In this document: piece by piece, positions 8,113 to 17,068 of the stretch
Position numbering within the stretch: position 1 is the first letter of the stretch
How the letters are laid out: each line of letters opens with the position of its first letter
From: Planococcus citreus
GTDB lineage: Bacteria > Bacillota > Bacilli > Bacillales_A > Planococcaceae
Assembly: GCF_003664125.1 (NCBI RefSeq)
Contig: NZ_RCCP01000002.1
Span: 124,001 to 188,000, forward strand
Reading direction: 5' to 3'
DNA length: 64,000 bases
Made by a program: the position numbers and the translations under genes
Notes under the pieces: generated by a model
The model's database searches: none
What the model was told of the DNA's origin: nothing
What the model saw: the letters and a program-made list of their open reading frames with translations, nothing else

Positions 8113-8385
8113 ATGATCTTGATTTTAGCTGCCTATATCGCCATTTTAAGTTTTGCTGTCCGAAAGTTCGCAGGAAAAAACAGGGAGAAGTGGATCAATG
8201 CCGGGTTTCTTACCGCTTTTGTCCTGCCCTTGGTCGTCTTCTTTCTCCTTCTTAACATTCTAGGCACTTTAACAGGAGCTGGAATGGGTTCCGCTGCTGC
8301 AGGATTATTATTTGGAGCCGCTACGTGTATCACTGGGTTCGTCTTTTTGTACATTGGGTACACGGCAAAACCGAAGCATTCGTGA
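8113..8385 (+). CDS. Small membrane protein, 90 aa
   Basis: Three hydrophobic segments (about residues 1-15, 30-52, 60-82), the last glycine/alanine-rich (GMGSAAAGLLFGAA). AGGAGGAATTAC precedes the ATG. It is co-transcribed with the upstream lipoprotein gene. Not recognised. Confidence 0.65.
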   Translation: MILILAAYIAILSFAVRKFAGKNREKWINAGFLTAFVLPLVVFFLLLNILGTLTGAGMGSAAAGLLFGAATCITGFVFLYIGYTAKPKHS

Positions 8386-8410
8386 AAACAGTCTTTTACG
8401 GAAATGAAGA

Positions 8411-8455
8411 GGGAGAAGATGCGCATTTATTTTAGCGCAGCTTCTCCCCTTTTTT
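8411..8455 (+). terminator. Terminator of the lipoprotein/membrane protein unit
   Basis: GGGAGAAG (8411-8418) plus GCGC (8421-8424) pair with GCGC (8435-8438) and CTTCTCCC (8441-8448), followed by a run of Ts. Confidence 0.9.
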
Positions 8456-8556
8456 ATGAATAAACCGTACTGTTCACTTCGCTGAAGCATTTCAATTAAA
8501 TCCTGGATTTTATGAGCTTAGATTGTTAGCCAGGATACTTTTCTTTATAATGCTTC

Positions 8557-9105
8557 CTAAAGCTCAAACACCTTGTACCAGTACAAAGTAATATCGATAT
8601 TGGGATTCGCTTTTTGCTTTAAGGTATCAGCACCACCCAATACGAACCCTTGATTGGCATAGAAACGACATGCGATTACATTATCGTTCTGTGCTTCAAG
8701 AGATAGGCCAATCAATGATTGTCCCTTTGCCCATTTTTGTGCAGCTTCTAACAGGAGCTGACTAACCCCTTTTTTTCGAAAACTTTTGCGGACGGCGATA
8801 TTCTCGATGTATGCAAAGCGGTTCCAGTCTTTCACCAAGCGAATTTGCCCGACGCATTCCTTCCCCTTCATCGCCAGGAACACCACTTTCTTCTCACTGT
8901 CGATATATTCTTCCCAATTGAGCTGGTCATCAGGAAAACGCGTTTCCGATGGATTGTCGTATAATTGTTCTTTGTATGACCATTTTCCATTCGAAAAGCT
9001 CGGGAGAATGTTGCCGATAATAGAAAAAGGCTCATTTGCTTGGTTTACCACAGGGATTAATTCCTTCTGTAACTGCTTTATTGAAACCTTCTCGTTATGT
9101 TCCAT
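8557..9105 (-). CDS. GNAT acetyltransferase, streptothricin acetyltransferase (SatA)-like
   Basis: This 182-aa protein follows the pattern of Bacillus SatA/YyaR from memory: EPFSIIGN and NGKWSY near the N-terminus, CVGQIRLVKDWNRFAYIENI, AVRKSFRKKGVSQLLLEAA (acetyl-CoA site), and SLEAQNDNVIACRFY with GFVLGGADT. SatA acetylates streptothricin and related amino compounds. Resistance to streptothricin is an inference from family membership. GAGAGGAG precedes the ATG. Confidence 0.75.
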   Translation of the reverse strand: MEHNEKVSIKQLQKELIPVVNQANEPFSIIGNILPSFSNGKWSYKEQLYDNPSETRFPDDQLNWEEYIDSEKKVVFLAMKGKECVGQIRLVKDWNRFAYIENIAVRKSFRKKGVSQLLLEAAQKWAKGQSLIGLSLEAQNDNVIACRFYANQGFVLGGADTLKQKANPNIDITLYWYKVFEL

Positions 9106-9149
9106 ACGTAACTCCTCTCGATAGATCCTACCGGTTCATTATGTAAATT

Positions 9150-9800
9150 CTATAAAATTCTCGTTTTATTCCCGGCTTTAATTTTTAGATTTATACCAAA
9201 TGAGGTTCCAGAGTCGATATGAGCGGGAACACCTGATAAGTCGATTAACTCTTTTAAATGAATGTGCTTTTTGCTATTGGCTGCTAGTGTAACTGTATAA
9301 GGACCCGCCAAGTTCATAAGCGACTCCATCCGCATGTCTTCTTCCATAAACAACGAATCGATAAATTCCAATTCCACTGTCACAGCCTCATCACTGCGAT
9401 TATGTAATACCAGATTGCATTCGGCGTCCATGGAATCATCCATCGTGACAAAGTCGCACTGGCCATTTCCGTCATAAGAGATGGCTGCAATGCCGTTTGC
9501 TAGAGTTTCCTGGTATGTCGCAATCAATAGATTCGGTAAAAACATATAGACAATAACGACTGCGACCACTATCCGAAATCGATATTTTTCCAGGCTATTG
9601 AACAACAAAATGATAGCGCCAATAAACATGATAGACCCTATGATTCCCAACAAATTATATCCTTCTTGATCTTGAATGGGAAACGACATAAAGACAAATT
9701 GAGCCTCTTTTATCGCTGTATTTGAAAATGGAAAAAATAAGTACATGCAAATAGCGAATATAATAAACGAACCAACGAATGCCGCTTTATTTTTAATCAT
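9150..9800 (-). CDS. Membrane protein with extracytoplasmic domain, 216 aa
   Basis: Three hydrophobic segments lie in the first ~105 residues, followed by a soluble C-terminal domain of about 110 residues of beta character (CNLVLHNRSDEAVTVELEF, then LAANSKKHIHLKEL). The latter reads like an Ig-like or DUF-type domain outside the cell. The ATG follows AGAGAGG. It lies 25 bp after the lipoprotein gene 9826-10569 and is probably in one operon with it. Function unknown. Confidence 0.65.
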   Translation of the reverse strand: MIKNKAAFVGSFIIFAICMYLFFPFSNTAIKEAQFVFMSFPIQDQEGYNLLGIIGSIMFIGAIILLFNSLEKYRFRIVVAVVIVYMFLPNLLIATYQETLANGIAAISYDGNGQCDFVTMDDSMDAECNLVLHNRSDEAVTVELEFIDSLFMEEDMRMESLMNLAGPYTVTLAANSKKHIHLKELIDLSGVPAHIDSGTSFGINLKIKAGNKTRIL

Positions 9801-9825
9801 GGTTTTTCCTCTCTTTTAGTCATGG

Positions 9826-10569
9826 TCATCTTCCTTGATGTACGAGATCTTTCCCCAAAATAATAGTACGCGTCAAGTTGAGCATATTGTCTTGTACCTT
9901 CTCAGTATTCTTTTGTCGATCAATTAAATAACCAACGTGGTAAACGAATCCATCGTGATAGGAATAAAATTCGTTAGCGGCGGTACCGACCACATTCAAT
10001 TTTTCTTCCTCTGCATCATATTCATAGTATCGGTACAATAAAGCACTATTTGTTGTCAGCACTTGCTGGAAAATAAAATCATCTCCGCTCAGCTCTTGTT
10101 TTTCAAATCGATTTCCAACCGAGTCAGTTGCTTCTGCAACTTCATAATTCTCGACCGGATTTTCGTCCATTTCAGTTACCGAGACGATGAAAAACTCATC
10201 TAGATTGCCCTCTTCCGATTTCCCAAGATAGCTCAACTGGACTTGATGAGTAACTTTTCCGGTTCGGTCTTCGGAAGTGACTACATACGCATTTTCCTCA
10301 TCTACTTCAAAAGGGAGCAAATCAGAATCGATCCCCTTTTCGAGCAGGTGATGTTCACCTAAAATCGAAGGAGGCAATGGTTGTGCTTCTGCAGGTTTAT
10401 AAAACTCCACATGCTCTCTCTCATTCAACCCGTCATAAACGTTGAAATTTTCGCTGAAAGTCAGTCCTGTCCCCTCTACTTTTTCTAATCCGTCCGGAGC
10501 ACTAGAACAGCCACTGCATAGGAAGATGCTCATCATTATCGACATAACAGGTACGAATGGTTTCATCAT
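9826..10569 (-). CDS. Putative lipoprotein, 247 aa
   Basis: The start at 10569 places GGGGGAGG about 12 nt upstream and yields a signal peptide ending in lipobox LCSGC. The earlier in-frame ATG at 10614 would add a basic leader with no ribosome site. The mature protein is acidic and rich in beta-forming residues. Not recognised. It is followed by the membrane protein 9150-9800 in the same unit. Confidence 0.68.
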   Translation of the reverse strand: MMKPFVPVMSIMMSIFLCSGCSSAPDGLEKVEGTGLTFSENFNVYDGLNEREHVEFYKPAEAQPLPPSILGEHHLLEKGIDSDLLPFEVDEENAYVVTSEDRTGKVTHQVQLSYLGKSEEGNLDEFFIVSVTEMDENPVENYEVAEATDSVGNRFEKQELSGDDFIFQQVLTTNSALLYRYYEYDAEEEKLNVVGTAANEFYSYHDGFVYHVGYLIDRQKNTEKVQDNMLNLTRTIILGKDLVHQGR

Positions 10570-10644
10570 TTGCGTTTTTAGCCTCCCCCAATATGGCTTC
10601 CAAAACAGTTCCACTTCTGCGATAACATGATGGCGTGAATTGTG

Positions 10645-10970
10645 TTAAATCCCTGAGGCCACATCAATCGGTGTAGCTTCATCATTTACAAAAACCTCAA
10701 TGATTTCGTGATCTTCATCGAGGGTTAATTTGTAGATGGTTTGCTCAGATCAGATCTCCCCTTCTTCAGCCACATTCAAATTCACTTCTATCGTTTCCCC
10801 ATCTTCTTCAATATCGGCAGTCACGACCGCTTCAAACTAATAAACAACATAAGCACTATCTTCTCCTTCGTTAATAAGCTGGAGCGGGGCCGCGGGATCA
10901 ATTAGGTTCTGCAGTTCTTCCTGAGACAATTTCAGTTCACTGAAACTGAGTACGATATAGGTAAGCTGCA
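10645..10970 (-). pseudogene. Decayed gene fragment with two in-frame stops
   Basis: Reading the minus strand from about 10970, one frame stays open and protein-like except for a TAG (after SAYVVY) and a TGA (after VAEEGEI). It ends normally at TAA (10645-10647). Recognisable pieces include KLSQEELQNLIDP and YKLTLDEDHEIIEVFVND. No start codon with a ribosome site is present, and the 5' end abuts a terminator, so the gene is truncated and has nonsense mutations. The acidic composition resembles the neighbouring lipoprotein domains. Family not identified. Confidence 0.7.
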
Positions 10971-10972
10971 AT

Positions 10973-11018
10973 AAAAAAACTCATTTCATCAGTCATGAAA
11001 ATCTAATGAAATGAGTTT
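10973..11018 (-). terminator. Strong terminator between two gene remnants
   Basis: Arms AAACTCATTTCAT (10977-10989) and ATGAAATGAGTTT (11006-11018), followed on the minus strand by a T-run. It follows the 11032-11219 remnant and marks the left edge of the 10645-10970 fragment. Confidence 0.85.
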
Positions 11019-11031
11019 GCAGCTTAATGCT

Positions 11032-11219
11032 TCAGTTCTTGATGACAGACTCTAGAAGACCCGGAATGCCATACATAGGAGCACCCACTTTCTGAAGGTA
11101 CATGCCAAGCCCTACAACTAAAATGATGACAACAACGGATAAAATCAACTTCACGCTTTCTCGAGACACCCGGCCTTTTCTCCCTAAATAGACTGCAACT
11201 AAAATTGAACTTGTTAGAG
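11032..11219 (-). pseudogene. 3' stump of a membrane protein gene
   Basis: One open frame ends at TGA (11032-11034). It encodes a basic cytosolic turn (YLGRKGRVSRESVK), a hydrophobic helix (LILSVVVIILVVGLGMYL) and a short tail containing YGIPGLLE. The frame is closed upstream by TAA near 11235, with no ATG/GTG/TTG plus ribosome site. It has the look of the last transmembrane helix of a transporter. A normal terminator follows. The full-length family is not recognised. Confidence 0.55.
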
Positions 11220-11255
11220 GAATTCGTTTACTATTTTAGCTATTAATAGAATACC

Positions 11256-11304
11256 ACTAGTATTTGGAAAGTAAATATTTATTAGTAAATATTTCATTAC
11301 TAGT
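11256..11304. repeat. AT-rich dyad with internal direct repeats
   Basis: ACTAGTA (11256-11262) and TACTAGT (11298-11304) are inverted. Between them AGTAAATATTT occurs twice (11270-11280, 11284-11294) with a 14-bp period. The layout resembles an operator that has outlived its gene, since a truncated membrane protein remnant lies just downstream on the minus strand. No regulator gene adjoins it. Confidence 0.4.
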
Positions 11305-11403
11305 TACAATGATCTTCATGGAAAGCCTAAATTGAGTCTAAATGACTTGTTTCTATCTTCACATCGATTGATATAGAAAAGTTTCACTAATGACCTTGAG
11401 CAT

Positions 11404-11685
11404 CTACCCTCCAAAAGAAAATCCAAATAAAGTAATCAAAAATAGCGCAAGCATAATGGCGCTAACGGTTGTGGTCAACCAAGGTACGATGAGGCTGCTG
11501 CCGGTTTCTTTTACTATGCCGCCTATTCCAAAAAGCAGTCCGAGAGGTGCGGTAACAAATGAATACAAAATAATCGTTAAAGCCCCTAAGCCATTGATGA
11601 ACAACATGTTTACGATCGAGATGATTTGAATGATGAGAATCAAAAGCATGGCAAAAGAGATTTTGCCCATGTTCGTTCTTGGCAC
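11404..11685 (-). CDS. Small membrane protein, 93 aa
   Basis: Three hydrophobic segments: about residues 9-27, 33-55 (glycine-rich, APLGLLFGIGG) and 65-88. GTG at 11685 was chosen as start because AAAAGGAGGG lies 5-6 nt upstream; the longer ORF to 11754 has poor initiation context. Downstream of and co-oriented with the 158-aa gene. Not recognised. Confidence 0.62.
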   Translation of the reverse strand: MPRTNMGKISFAMLLILIIQIISIVNMLFINGLGALTIILYSFVTAPLGLLFGIGGIVKETGSSLIVPWLTTTVSAIMLALFLITLFGFSFGG

Positions 11686-11772
11686 AGAATCCCTCCTTTT
11701 AAGCAAATCCATACAGAAATCAAGTAAATTTTGCGGTGATGGCAATTTAGCCATACCTTTTAAAAATTTACG

Positions 11773-12249
11773 TTAATACTTATTAAATTGTTGAATTTCG
11801 AGTGAAACCCCTGCCTCTTCCAGTAAATTCATGATAAGTTCTCTCGATATACTCGAAGGCATAATAAACCGATAACGCTTATTGTCATCTAAAATAAACA
11901 ACAATGTCCCGTTGTCCTGCAAAAATGAATGAGAAGTGGGTTTTTCATTTACTTCGACGCTCTTGATATCAACTATATTGAGTTGAAAATTATTTTTATG
12001 CTTTAGTAGTTCTAGTTGATCGTTTTGAACTGCTTGGTCAATCTTGTTTTCGCTGCGCTTAGCTGATTTTTTGTAAATCATATCACGCAACATGTAAATC
12101 AAACCCGAATAGGAAAACCAAACGTCATTGTCTTTATCGAATTTATAGTCAATTTTAAAGAAGAAAAGCTTCCCTTCTTTAATAAACACTTTATAGTTCT
12201 TATCGAATGTAAAAGTACTCGGTTTCTTAAGATAGAATGATTGATGCAT
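11773..12249 (-). CDS. Hypothetical protein, 158 aa
   Basis: A soluble, lysine-rich protein with a beta-rich N-terminal part (YKVFIKEGKLFFFKIDY) and a later stretch (TLLFILDDNKRYRFIMPSS) that read like a PH-like or YcxB-type domain. AAGGAGC precedes the ATG by 5 nt. It has no membrane segment. It is the first gene of a two-gene unit with the membrane protein downstream. Function not recognised. Confidence 0.6.
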   Translation of the reverse strand: MHQSFYLKKPSTFTFDKNYKVFIKEGKLFFFKIDYKFDKDNDVWFSYSGLIYMLRDMIYKKSAKRSENKIDQAVQNDQLELLKHKNNFQLNIVDIKSVEVNEKPTSHSFLQDNGTLLFILDDNKRYRFIMPSSISRELIMNLLEEAGVSLEIQQFNKY

Positions 12250-12321
12250 TTTTTGCTCCTTTTATATTTGGTTTATTCTAATGTCCGGTTTATTAAATTA
12301 GATATAACGCAAGTCGGGATA

Positions 12322-13146
12322 TCAGGTCTTGAACAGCACTCCATTTAATGCATCTACATATCTTTTCGCCGAGTTTTGTACGGCTTCCCGCGCCTCGTTC
12401 ATTACGATCCGGTGAAAGGCATCATACACTCGGTCGAAGCGGATTTCATTTAACTGGACCGCCATTCTTTCAACAGTGGGCGCAGGCAACGGAATGAAGT
12501 TCGGGTAGCTATACATAAAACTGACCCACTGGCGGTCTGCGACGACGCGGACAATATCGCCCGTTAATAACACGCCTTTGCCGGCACTTCCATCTTTCCA
12601 TTCCAGGATTGCTGCGCCTTTGAAGTGGCCCCCGATCCGGTGCAGTGTGAACCCTTCTGCAACTTCGAGCGTTTCGCCTGACCAAAAGATAATGCGATCG
12701 CTTGGTCTCGTCACCCATTGCTTGTCATCTTCGTGAATATAGATTACCGCATCAAAAGTTTCAGCCCATTCCACTTGAGTCGAATAATAATGCGGATGGG
12801 ACAAGGCGATAGCATCGATTCCCCCTAGCTCCTTAACCGTTTCGATTGTCGCGGTATCAAGATAGCTTATACAGTCCCACAAGATATTGAAGTTTTCCCC
12901 TTGAACCAAATACGCAGTTTGCCCAATTCCAAAACTCGGTACAGTCGTTATGCTTGAAAGCCCTTCCTCTTCTGACAAAATCTCATTGCTATAGGTATTG
13001 GATGCGACCATCTCTTCCAATGTCGTCCAACTTTGCCCTTTTGGATTGACGTATTGCCGCTCCTCGGTACAGATCCAACAATGCTCAGGTACTGTCCCAG
13101 CACTTTCGGTTTGTACGCCACATGTGTTGCAAATGAACTTGTTCAT
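12322..13146 (-). CDS. Metallo-beta-lactamase-fold hydrolase with N-terminal zinc ribbon
   Basis: This 274-aa protein has a small zinc-ribbon-like N-terminus (CNTCG and CWIC). The remainder looks like an MBL fold: LWDCISYLD, the degenerate metal motif SHPHYYS near residue 118, GGHFKGAAIL and LLTGDIV. The usual HxHxDH is replaced by HPHYYS, so metal binding may be altered. GGAAGG lies 10 nt before the chosen ATG (13146) but only 1 nt before the ATG at 13155. Substrate unknown. Confidence 0.7.
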   Translation of the reverse strand: MNKFICNTCGVQTESAGTVPEHCWICTEERQYVNPKGQSWTTLEEMVASNTYSNEILSEEEGLSSITTVPSFGIGQTAYLVQGENFNILWDCISYLDTATIETVKELGGIDAIALSHPHYYSTQVEWAETFDAVIYIHEDDKQWVTRPSDRIIFWSGETLEVAEGFTLHRIGGHFKGAAILEWKDGSAGKGVLLTGDIVRVVADRQWVSFMYSYPNFIPLPAPTVERMAVQLNEIRFDRVYDAFHRIVMNEAREAVQNSAKRYVDALNGVLFKT

Positions 13147-13368
13147 TTCCTTCATCCTTCCGATTTATAAGTTTCTATTAAAATTAGTATATCCTAAGAT
13201 TTTCAAGTTAAATTCATTCATAGGTCTGGTTTTTCTATATTATTTGCAACTTCGACTTCGAATCAAAATAGAAAATACTAGCTGTAATCTTTTGAATTGC
13301 CGTGTGACAAAGCAGGTTTGTCTGGGGAACTTGTTTTTGCTAAAACACGGTAGCAGCATACTTCAACA

Positions 13369-13398
13369 AAAAAAAGAATCTCACAAGAAATTCTTTTT
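13369..13398 (-). terminator. Weak hairpin downstream of uppP
   Basis: AAAAAGAA (13371-13378) and TTCTTTTT (13391-13398) can pair, with a T-run on the minus strand. The 313-bp gap 13147-13459 otherwise holds only the leader of the hydrolase gene and AT-rich DNA. It lies 61 bp past the uppP stop. Confidence 0.45.
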
Positions 13399-13459
13399 CT
13401 TTACTGGTCCTATCTATATTCATGGACATCGTTTTATTCCACTGCCCTTGCATTAATGA

Positions 13460-14284
13460 TCAAAGAAACACAATAAATGCCAAAACGCTGGCTAACAAGA
13501 GACGGTAAATGGCAAAGGGCACCAGCTTGATGTGTGAAATCAATTTCAGGAAAAACTTGATGGAAATCAGCGCAAAGATAAATGCCGTGACAAACCCTAC
13601 GGCATAGAAGCTGAGATGATCGAACGAAATGGCTTCCCAATTTTTCACCAGCGAGACGATTGATGCTCCGAGCATGATCGGGACGGCCATGATGAAAGTG
13701 AAATCAGCTGCGGTTCTATGATCCAGCCCCAGCAATACGCCGCCTGAAATGGTCGAGCCTGAGCGAGAGAAGCCTGGCCACAAGGAAAAACATTGAACGG
13801 TGCCCACGGTTAAGGCTTTAAGGTAACTGATTTCATCCAGTGAATTGATCGACGGGTTTTTGGGGCCGAATTTATCGGCGATGATCATGAAGAATGCCCC
13901 AATGACCAATCCGATCAGCACGGTTTCAATGCTGAATAAATGCTCATCGATAAAGTCTTCAAACAGCAAGCCAAAAACCCCAGCTGGAATAATGCCCATC
14001 AAGACGTGCAGGATATTGAATGTCATGGGCGTGTCTTGCTCTAGTTTGTATAAACCAACAAGGCTCAGCATGCGTTTCCAAAAGATGAAGACGACCGCGA
14101 GAATGGATCCGAGCTGAATGACGATTTTGAAGGTATTGGCTGACGGCCCTCCTAAAAAGCCTTCCGTATTAAGCCATAAATCATCAAAAATGATCATATG
14201 CCCTGTTGATGAGATGGGCGCAAATTCGGTTAGGCCTTCCACTATCCCGAGCACCAACGCTTTCAATATTTCGAGGGTCTCCAT
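13460..14284 (-). CDS. uppP: Undecaprenyl-diphosphatase UppP (BacA)
   Basis: This 274-aa polytopic membrane enzyme removes a phosphate from undecaprenyl pyrophosphate to recycle the lipid carrier for wall synthesis. It has the N-terminal motif EGLTEFAPISSTGHM (residues 16-30) and the second motif LWPGFSRSGSTISGG (about 167-181), with the catalytic acidic and serine residues in place. The usual L(P/V) variant appears here as AP. AAAGGAGC precedes the ATG. The family can give low-level bacitracin tolerance. Confidence 0.94.
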   Translation of the reverse strand: METLEILKALVLGIVEGLTEFAPISSTGHMIIFDDLWLNTEGFLGGPSANTFKIVIQLGSILAVVFIFWKRMLSLVGLYKLEQDTPMTFNILHVLMGIIPAGVFGLLFEDFIDEHLFSIETVLIGLVIGAFFMIIADKFGPKNPSINSLDEISYLKALTVGTVQCFSLWPGFSRSGSTISGGVLLGLDHRTAADFTFIMAVPIMLGASIVSLVKNWEAISFDHLSFYAVGFVTAFIFALISIKFFLKLISHIKLVPFAIYRLLLASVLAFIVFL

Positions 14285-14485
14285 AATTGCTCCTTTTAAA
14301 CGTAGTAGACTGACAATATGAAGACGCTATTTTTTAAATATGGGTTCCGCCCAAAGTTCCAAGCCTGAATTTATTTTTCTTCAATCTAATAAAGTCCCGT
14401 TACCGATCGCATCATCCTTAACTAAACCCGGTATTCCGTACACAATCAATCGCTCGAGTGCCAGTGCCATCTTCCACTCCAAACT

Positions 14486-14525
14486 AAAAAGCACTAGCCG
14501 CCTGTCCAGGTAGACAAACGGCTAG
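14486..14525 (-). terminator. Terminator of the M4 protease gene
   Basis: CTAGCCG (14494-14500) pairs with CGGCTAG (14519-14525), with inner GTC/GAC pairing, and TTTTT follows on the minus strand. The region 14285-14485 between this and uppP has no supported gene. Confidence 0.85.
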
Positions 14526-14540
14526 CAAGTTTTAAAATGC

Positions 14541-16181
14541 TTATTCGTAGATACCTACATCGTCAAATCCTTTAGCCGTCGCTTTTTCTTCTGCGCTGCC
14601 TTCTCCGTAGATATCAGCCGCTGACTGGACAATGAGTTTGCGGGCTTCGCTGAAGTTGGAAGTTGGCGTCAAATAGACCGTCAAGGCGCGGTAGAAAATC
14701 TGGCCGAGTTTTTCCTTGCCGATTTCTTCGCCGATCAAGTAAGCTGCGTGGTTGGTAATGGATGAATTGATATGGACGCCGCCGTTATCCAAACTTCTCG
14801 GCAAGTCATAGAATTCATCCATATGGGAAGGGTAGTTTCCTTCACCGTCGCCGTACTCCACGTAAGCCGCATTAACTGGGTATTTGCTTGGGTCGCTTAA
14901 GCTGCGCAATGAGGCCCTGCCGTCCGCTTTAGCATCAGGGCCCATGATGTCTTCCCCGACTTCCCAATCGTCCTCATCAACCAGGGCCCCGAAAATGTCC
15001 GCAAAGGATTCATTCAACGCGCCGGATTCAAAACGGTACTGGAGATTCGCCGAATTGGAGATCACGCCGTGCGTCATTTCATGCGCTGCGACGTCCAAGC
15101 CGGCTGATAATGGCACCATGAACGAGCCATCGCCGTCGCCGTAAGTCATATGGCGGCCATTCCAGAATGCGTTATTATAGTTTTCGCCGTAATGCACATA
15201 GGAAATAATCGCCATGCCGTTGTCGTCGAGCGAGTTGCGGTCGTGTTCATCATGGAAATATTCATAGACTTGCTCCGAGTTATAATGCGCGTCTACAGCT
15301 GGGCGTAAATATTCATCTTTCCACGAAGCGCTGTGGTTCGTGACAATTTCCCCGTCGTTGGCATCAAACGTATAGATGCCTTCCAAGTCTTTATGGGACT
15401 CATCCGACAGGCTAAAAGTCGTGCCTTCTTTGGCTTCTTTACTCTTCGTTGTGTGAATTTTGCGCTGCTCGCCGAGTACGCCGGTTCCGACAGACTGATG
15501 GATGTCTTCAGCATGCATGATCGCATTATACTGGTCAATTACCCCACCGCTTTTCGCATCCACAAAGACAAACCAGTTGCCGGGCTTGTCCCCGAGAAAG
15601 TTGACGTTTACCTTATAAGCTAGATGATTTTCACCGTCAAACGGATAGACGACGACTTCTGATTCTGGAGCATACTCGAGCTCTTCTGGAGCATCAACTG
15701 CGCCTTTCGCTGTTTGAACGGCTTTGACGACGCTCACAGTCGGCGTCGTGTCGACACTGCTGGCGGACGCTTCAGGGAAATGACCGCCGTTAACGGAAAC
15801 CAATTCGTCCTGTTCGTTGTAATGAACAACCACTTCCGCTCCCTCCACTGGGACGCCGTTGACTGCCTGGCTAAAGCGGACGTGCGTCATGCCGAGTGAA
15901 TCCTTTTCAATCTCTTTTTGCTTTAAGTTTTTCTTGGGGTTTTTCAGTCCGGTCTTGTTCTCGTTTTCCGCTAGGTAATCAAGCGCATTTGACGCATTGC
16001 TTGAAGCCCGCTTCTCAGCGATTTTCTCTTTGACGAATACAGGGACATTGGCATTTTCATTCCACGTTTTATCTGGCGCACCATTTCCTTGTTGACCATT
16101 TGCCAATGTGGTGCTGGCTGTGAACGAACTTGCGACGAGAGCCGATGATAAAATGACAGGTATAATATATTTTTTCTTCAA
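14541..16181 (-). CDS. Secreted thermolysin-like neutral metalloprotease (M4)
   Basis: A 546-aa preproprotein. The TTG start at 16181 has AAGGAGG 7 nt upstream; the longer ORF to 16286 has none and would spoil the signal peptide (KKKYIIPVILSSALVASS). A propeptide of about 190 residues (FTP/PepSY type) is followed by the catalytic domain with HEMTH (367-371), zinc ligand E391 in GALNES and His470 in DNGGVHINS. It lacks long C-terminal extensions. It should be exported, self-process and degrade extracellular protein. A strong terminator follows. Confidence 0.92.
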   Translation of the reverse strand: MKKKYIIPVILSSALVASSFTASTTLANGQQGNGAPDKTWNENANVPVFVKEKIAEKRASSNASNALDYLAENENKTGLKNPKKNLKQKEIEKDSLGMTHVRFSQAVNGVPVEGAEVVVHYNEQDELVSVNGGHFPEASASSVDTTPTVSVVKAVQTAKGAVDAPEELEYAPESEVVVYPFDGENHLAYKVNVNFLGDKPGNWFVFVDAKSGGVIDQYNAIMHAEDIHQSVGTGVLGEQRKIHTTKSKEAKEGTTFSLSDESHKDLEGIYTFDANDGEIVTNHSASWKDEYLRPAVDAHYNSEQVYEYFHDEHDRNSLDDNGMAIISYVHYGENYNNAFWNGRHMTYGDGDGSFMVPLSAGLDVAAHEMTHGVISNSANLQYRFESGALNESFADIFGALVDEDDWEVGEDIMGPDAKADGRASLRSLSDPSKYPVNAAYVEYGDGEGNYPSHMDEFYDLPRSLDNGGVHINSSITNHAAYLIGEEIGKEKLGQIFYRALTVYLTPTSNFSEARKLIVQSAADIYGEGSAEEKATAKGFDDVGIYE

Positions 16182-16376
16182 ATTTTTTCCTCCTTGACTT
16201 TGATAAAATTTAGTATACCGAAGTAAATTTAGACAAGCAATAAGATTACAGATTATTTGGTATATTTGAAAAATAATACCTAGCAATTTTTGGAGTGCCT
16301 CTATCCTTTTACATAAAGGGAAATATTGGATTCACTAAAAACAGCACCAGGCAGGATGAAAGGCATATGTATAAAT

Positions 16377-16411
16377 GGAAAAAAGGAAACGCTGAATGTA
16401 TCAGCATTTCC
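16377..16411 (-). terminator. Terminator downstream of 16491-17006
   Basis: GGAAACGCTGA (16385-16395) pairs with TCAGCATTTCC (16401-16411), with TTTTTTCC following on the minus strand. The 308-bp gap 16182-16490 holds this hairpin and the leader of the M4 protease; nothing else is evident. Confidence 0.8.
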
Positions 16412-16490
16412 TCTTATTTGTGTGGACTTATTGAGAGTTTCATTTGCCATCCTCGTTTCATAAGTACTATTTTATAGCGAACTCAATTCT

Positions 16491-17006
16491 TCAACGCACT
16501 TCCACGACTTCGTCTAAAGGCAGTTCCAAAGCGCGAAGGCATAAGTCTTTCTTGAGCGTTTCCAAGGTTTCTGCTTCCTCCAGTGTGAGCAGGCAGTCCC
16601 TTTCTTTTTTCACCAAGTCGTAAAACACAGCAGGCAGGAAATCTTTTTTCAAGCTGACTTCCACTTCTTCTCCTGTGTCCCGCGAAAAAATGAATGCATA
16701 GGAACTTTTCGTGTAAGGATCGAACCTGGCAGCGGGATAGTCTGGATCTACGAAGTATTTTCCGCGCGTTTCGGCTCTTGTGATGAATTCGAAGGCATCT
16801 CGGAATCCCGCGCCCCCCTGTCCTGCTTGGATGGATAGTTCTTGCCGCTCGGGCACATCCATTCCGTAAAGCGCCTCGAATGCGGCTTCAGCCATACGGT
16901 AAGCGACGCCGACCGACGCCATTTCCTTGGCTCCGTGGTATTTGCGGATATCGTCAAAAGCGATGTGGACCAATTCCTGTTCATCGTAAATTTGAATAGC
17001 TGTCAT
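16491..17006 (-). CDS. FmdE-like hypothetical protein, 171 aa
   Basis: The layout recalls the formylmethanofuran dehydrogenase subunit E family: an N-terminal YHGAKEMASVGVAYRMAEAAFEALYG like the HGHxCPG...G.R motif, then GQGGAGFRDAFEFITRAE, and a C-terminal helix pair. The usual metal-binding cysteines are absent, apart from two late ones. The start at 17006 follows AGGAGG by 8 nt. It is 62 bp downstream of a small exported protein on the same strand. Family assignment is tentative and the function open. Confidence 0.55.
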   Translation of the reverse strand: MTAIQIYDEQELVHIAFDDIRKYHGAKEMASVGVAYRMAEAAFEALYGMDVPERQELSIQAGQGGAGFRDAFEFITRAETRGKYFVDPDYPAARFDPYTKSSYAFIFSRDTGEEVEVSLKKDFLPAVFYDLVKKERDCLLTLEEAETLETLKKDLCLRALELPLDEVVEVR

Positions 17007-17068
17007 TTCCAATACCTCCTGCAATGAATGATGTGTATATAAGACTTTTCCGAATTCCCTATTCTAGC

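Noticed and set aside
5982..9105. Three GNAT genes as one functional cluster
   Set aside because: They differ in subgroup, have separate starts and intervening genes on the opposite strand; proximity looks incidental.
13434..13640. Overlapping ORF antiparallel or shifted within uppP
   Set aside because: Shadow of uppP, which has all family motifs.
14381..14470. 29-aa minus-strand ORF with GGAG upstream and a YGIPGL stretch like the remnant at 11032-11219
   Set aside because: Short, weakly initiated and without conserved features; likely chance or a relic of a longer gene.
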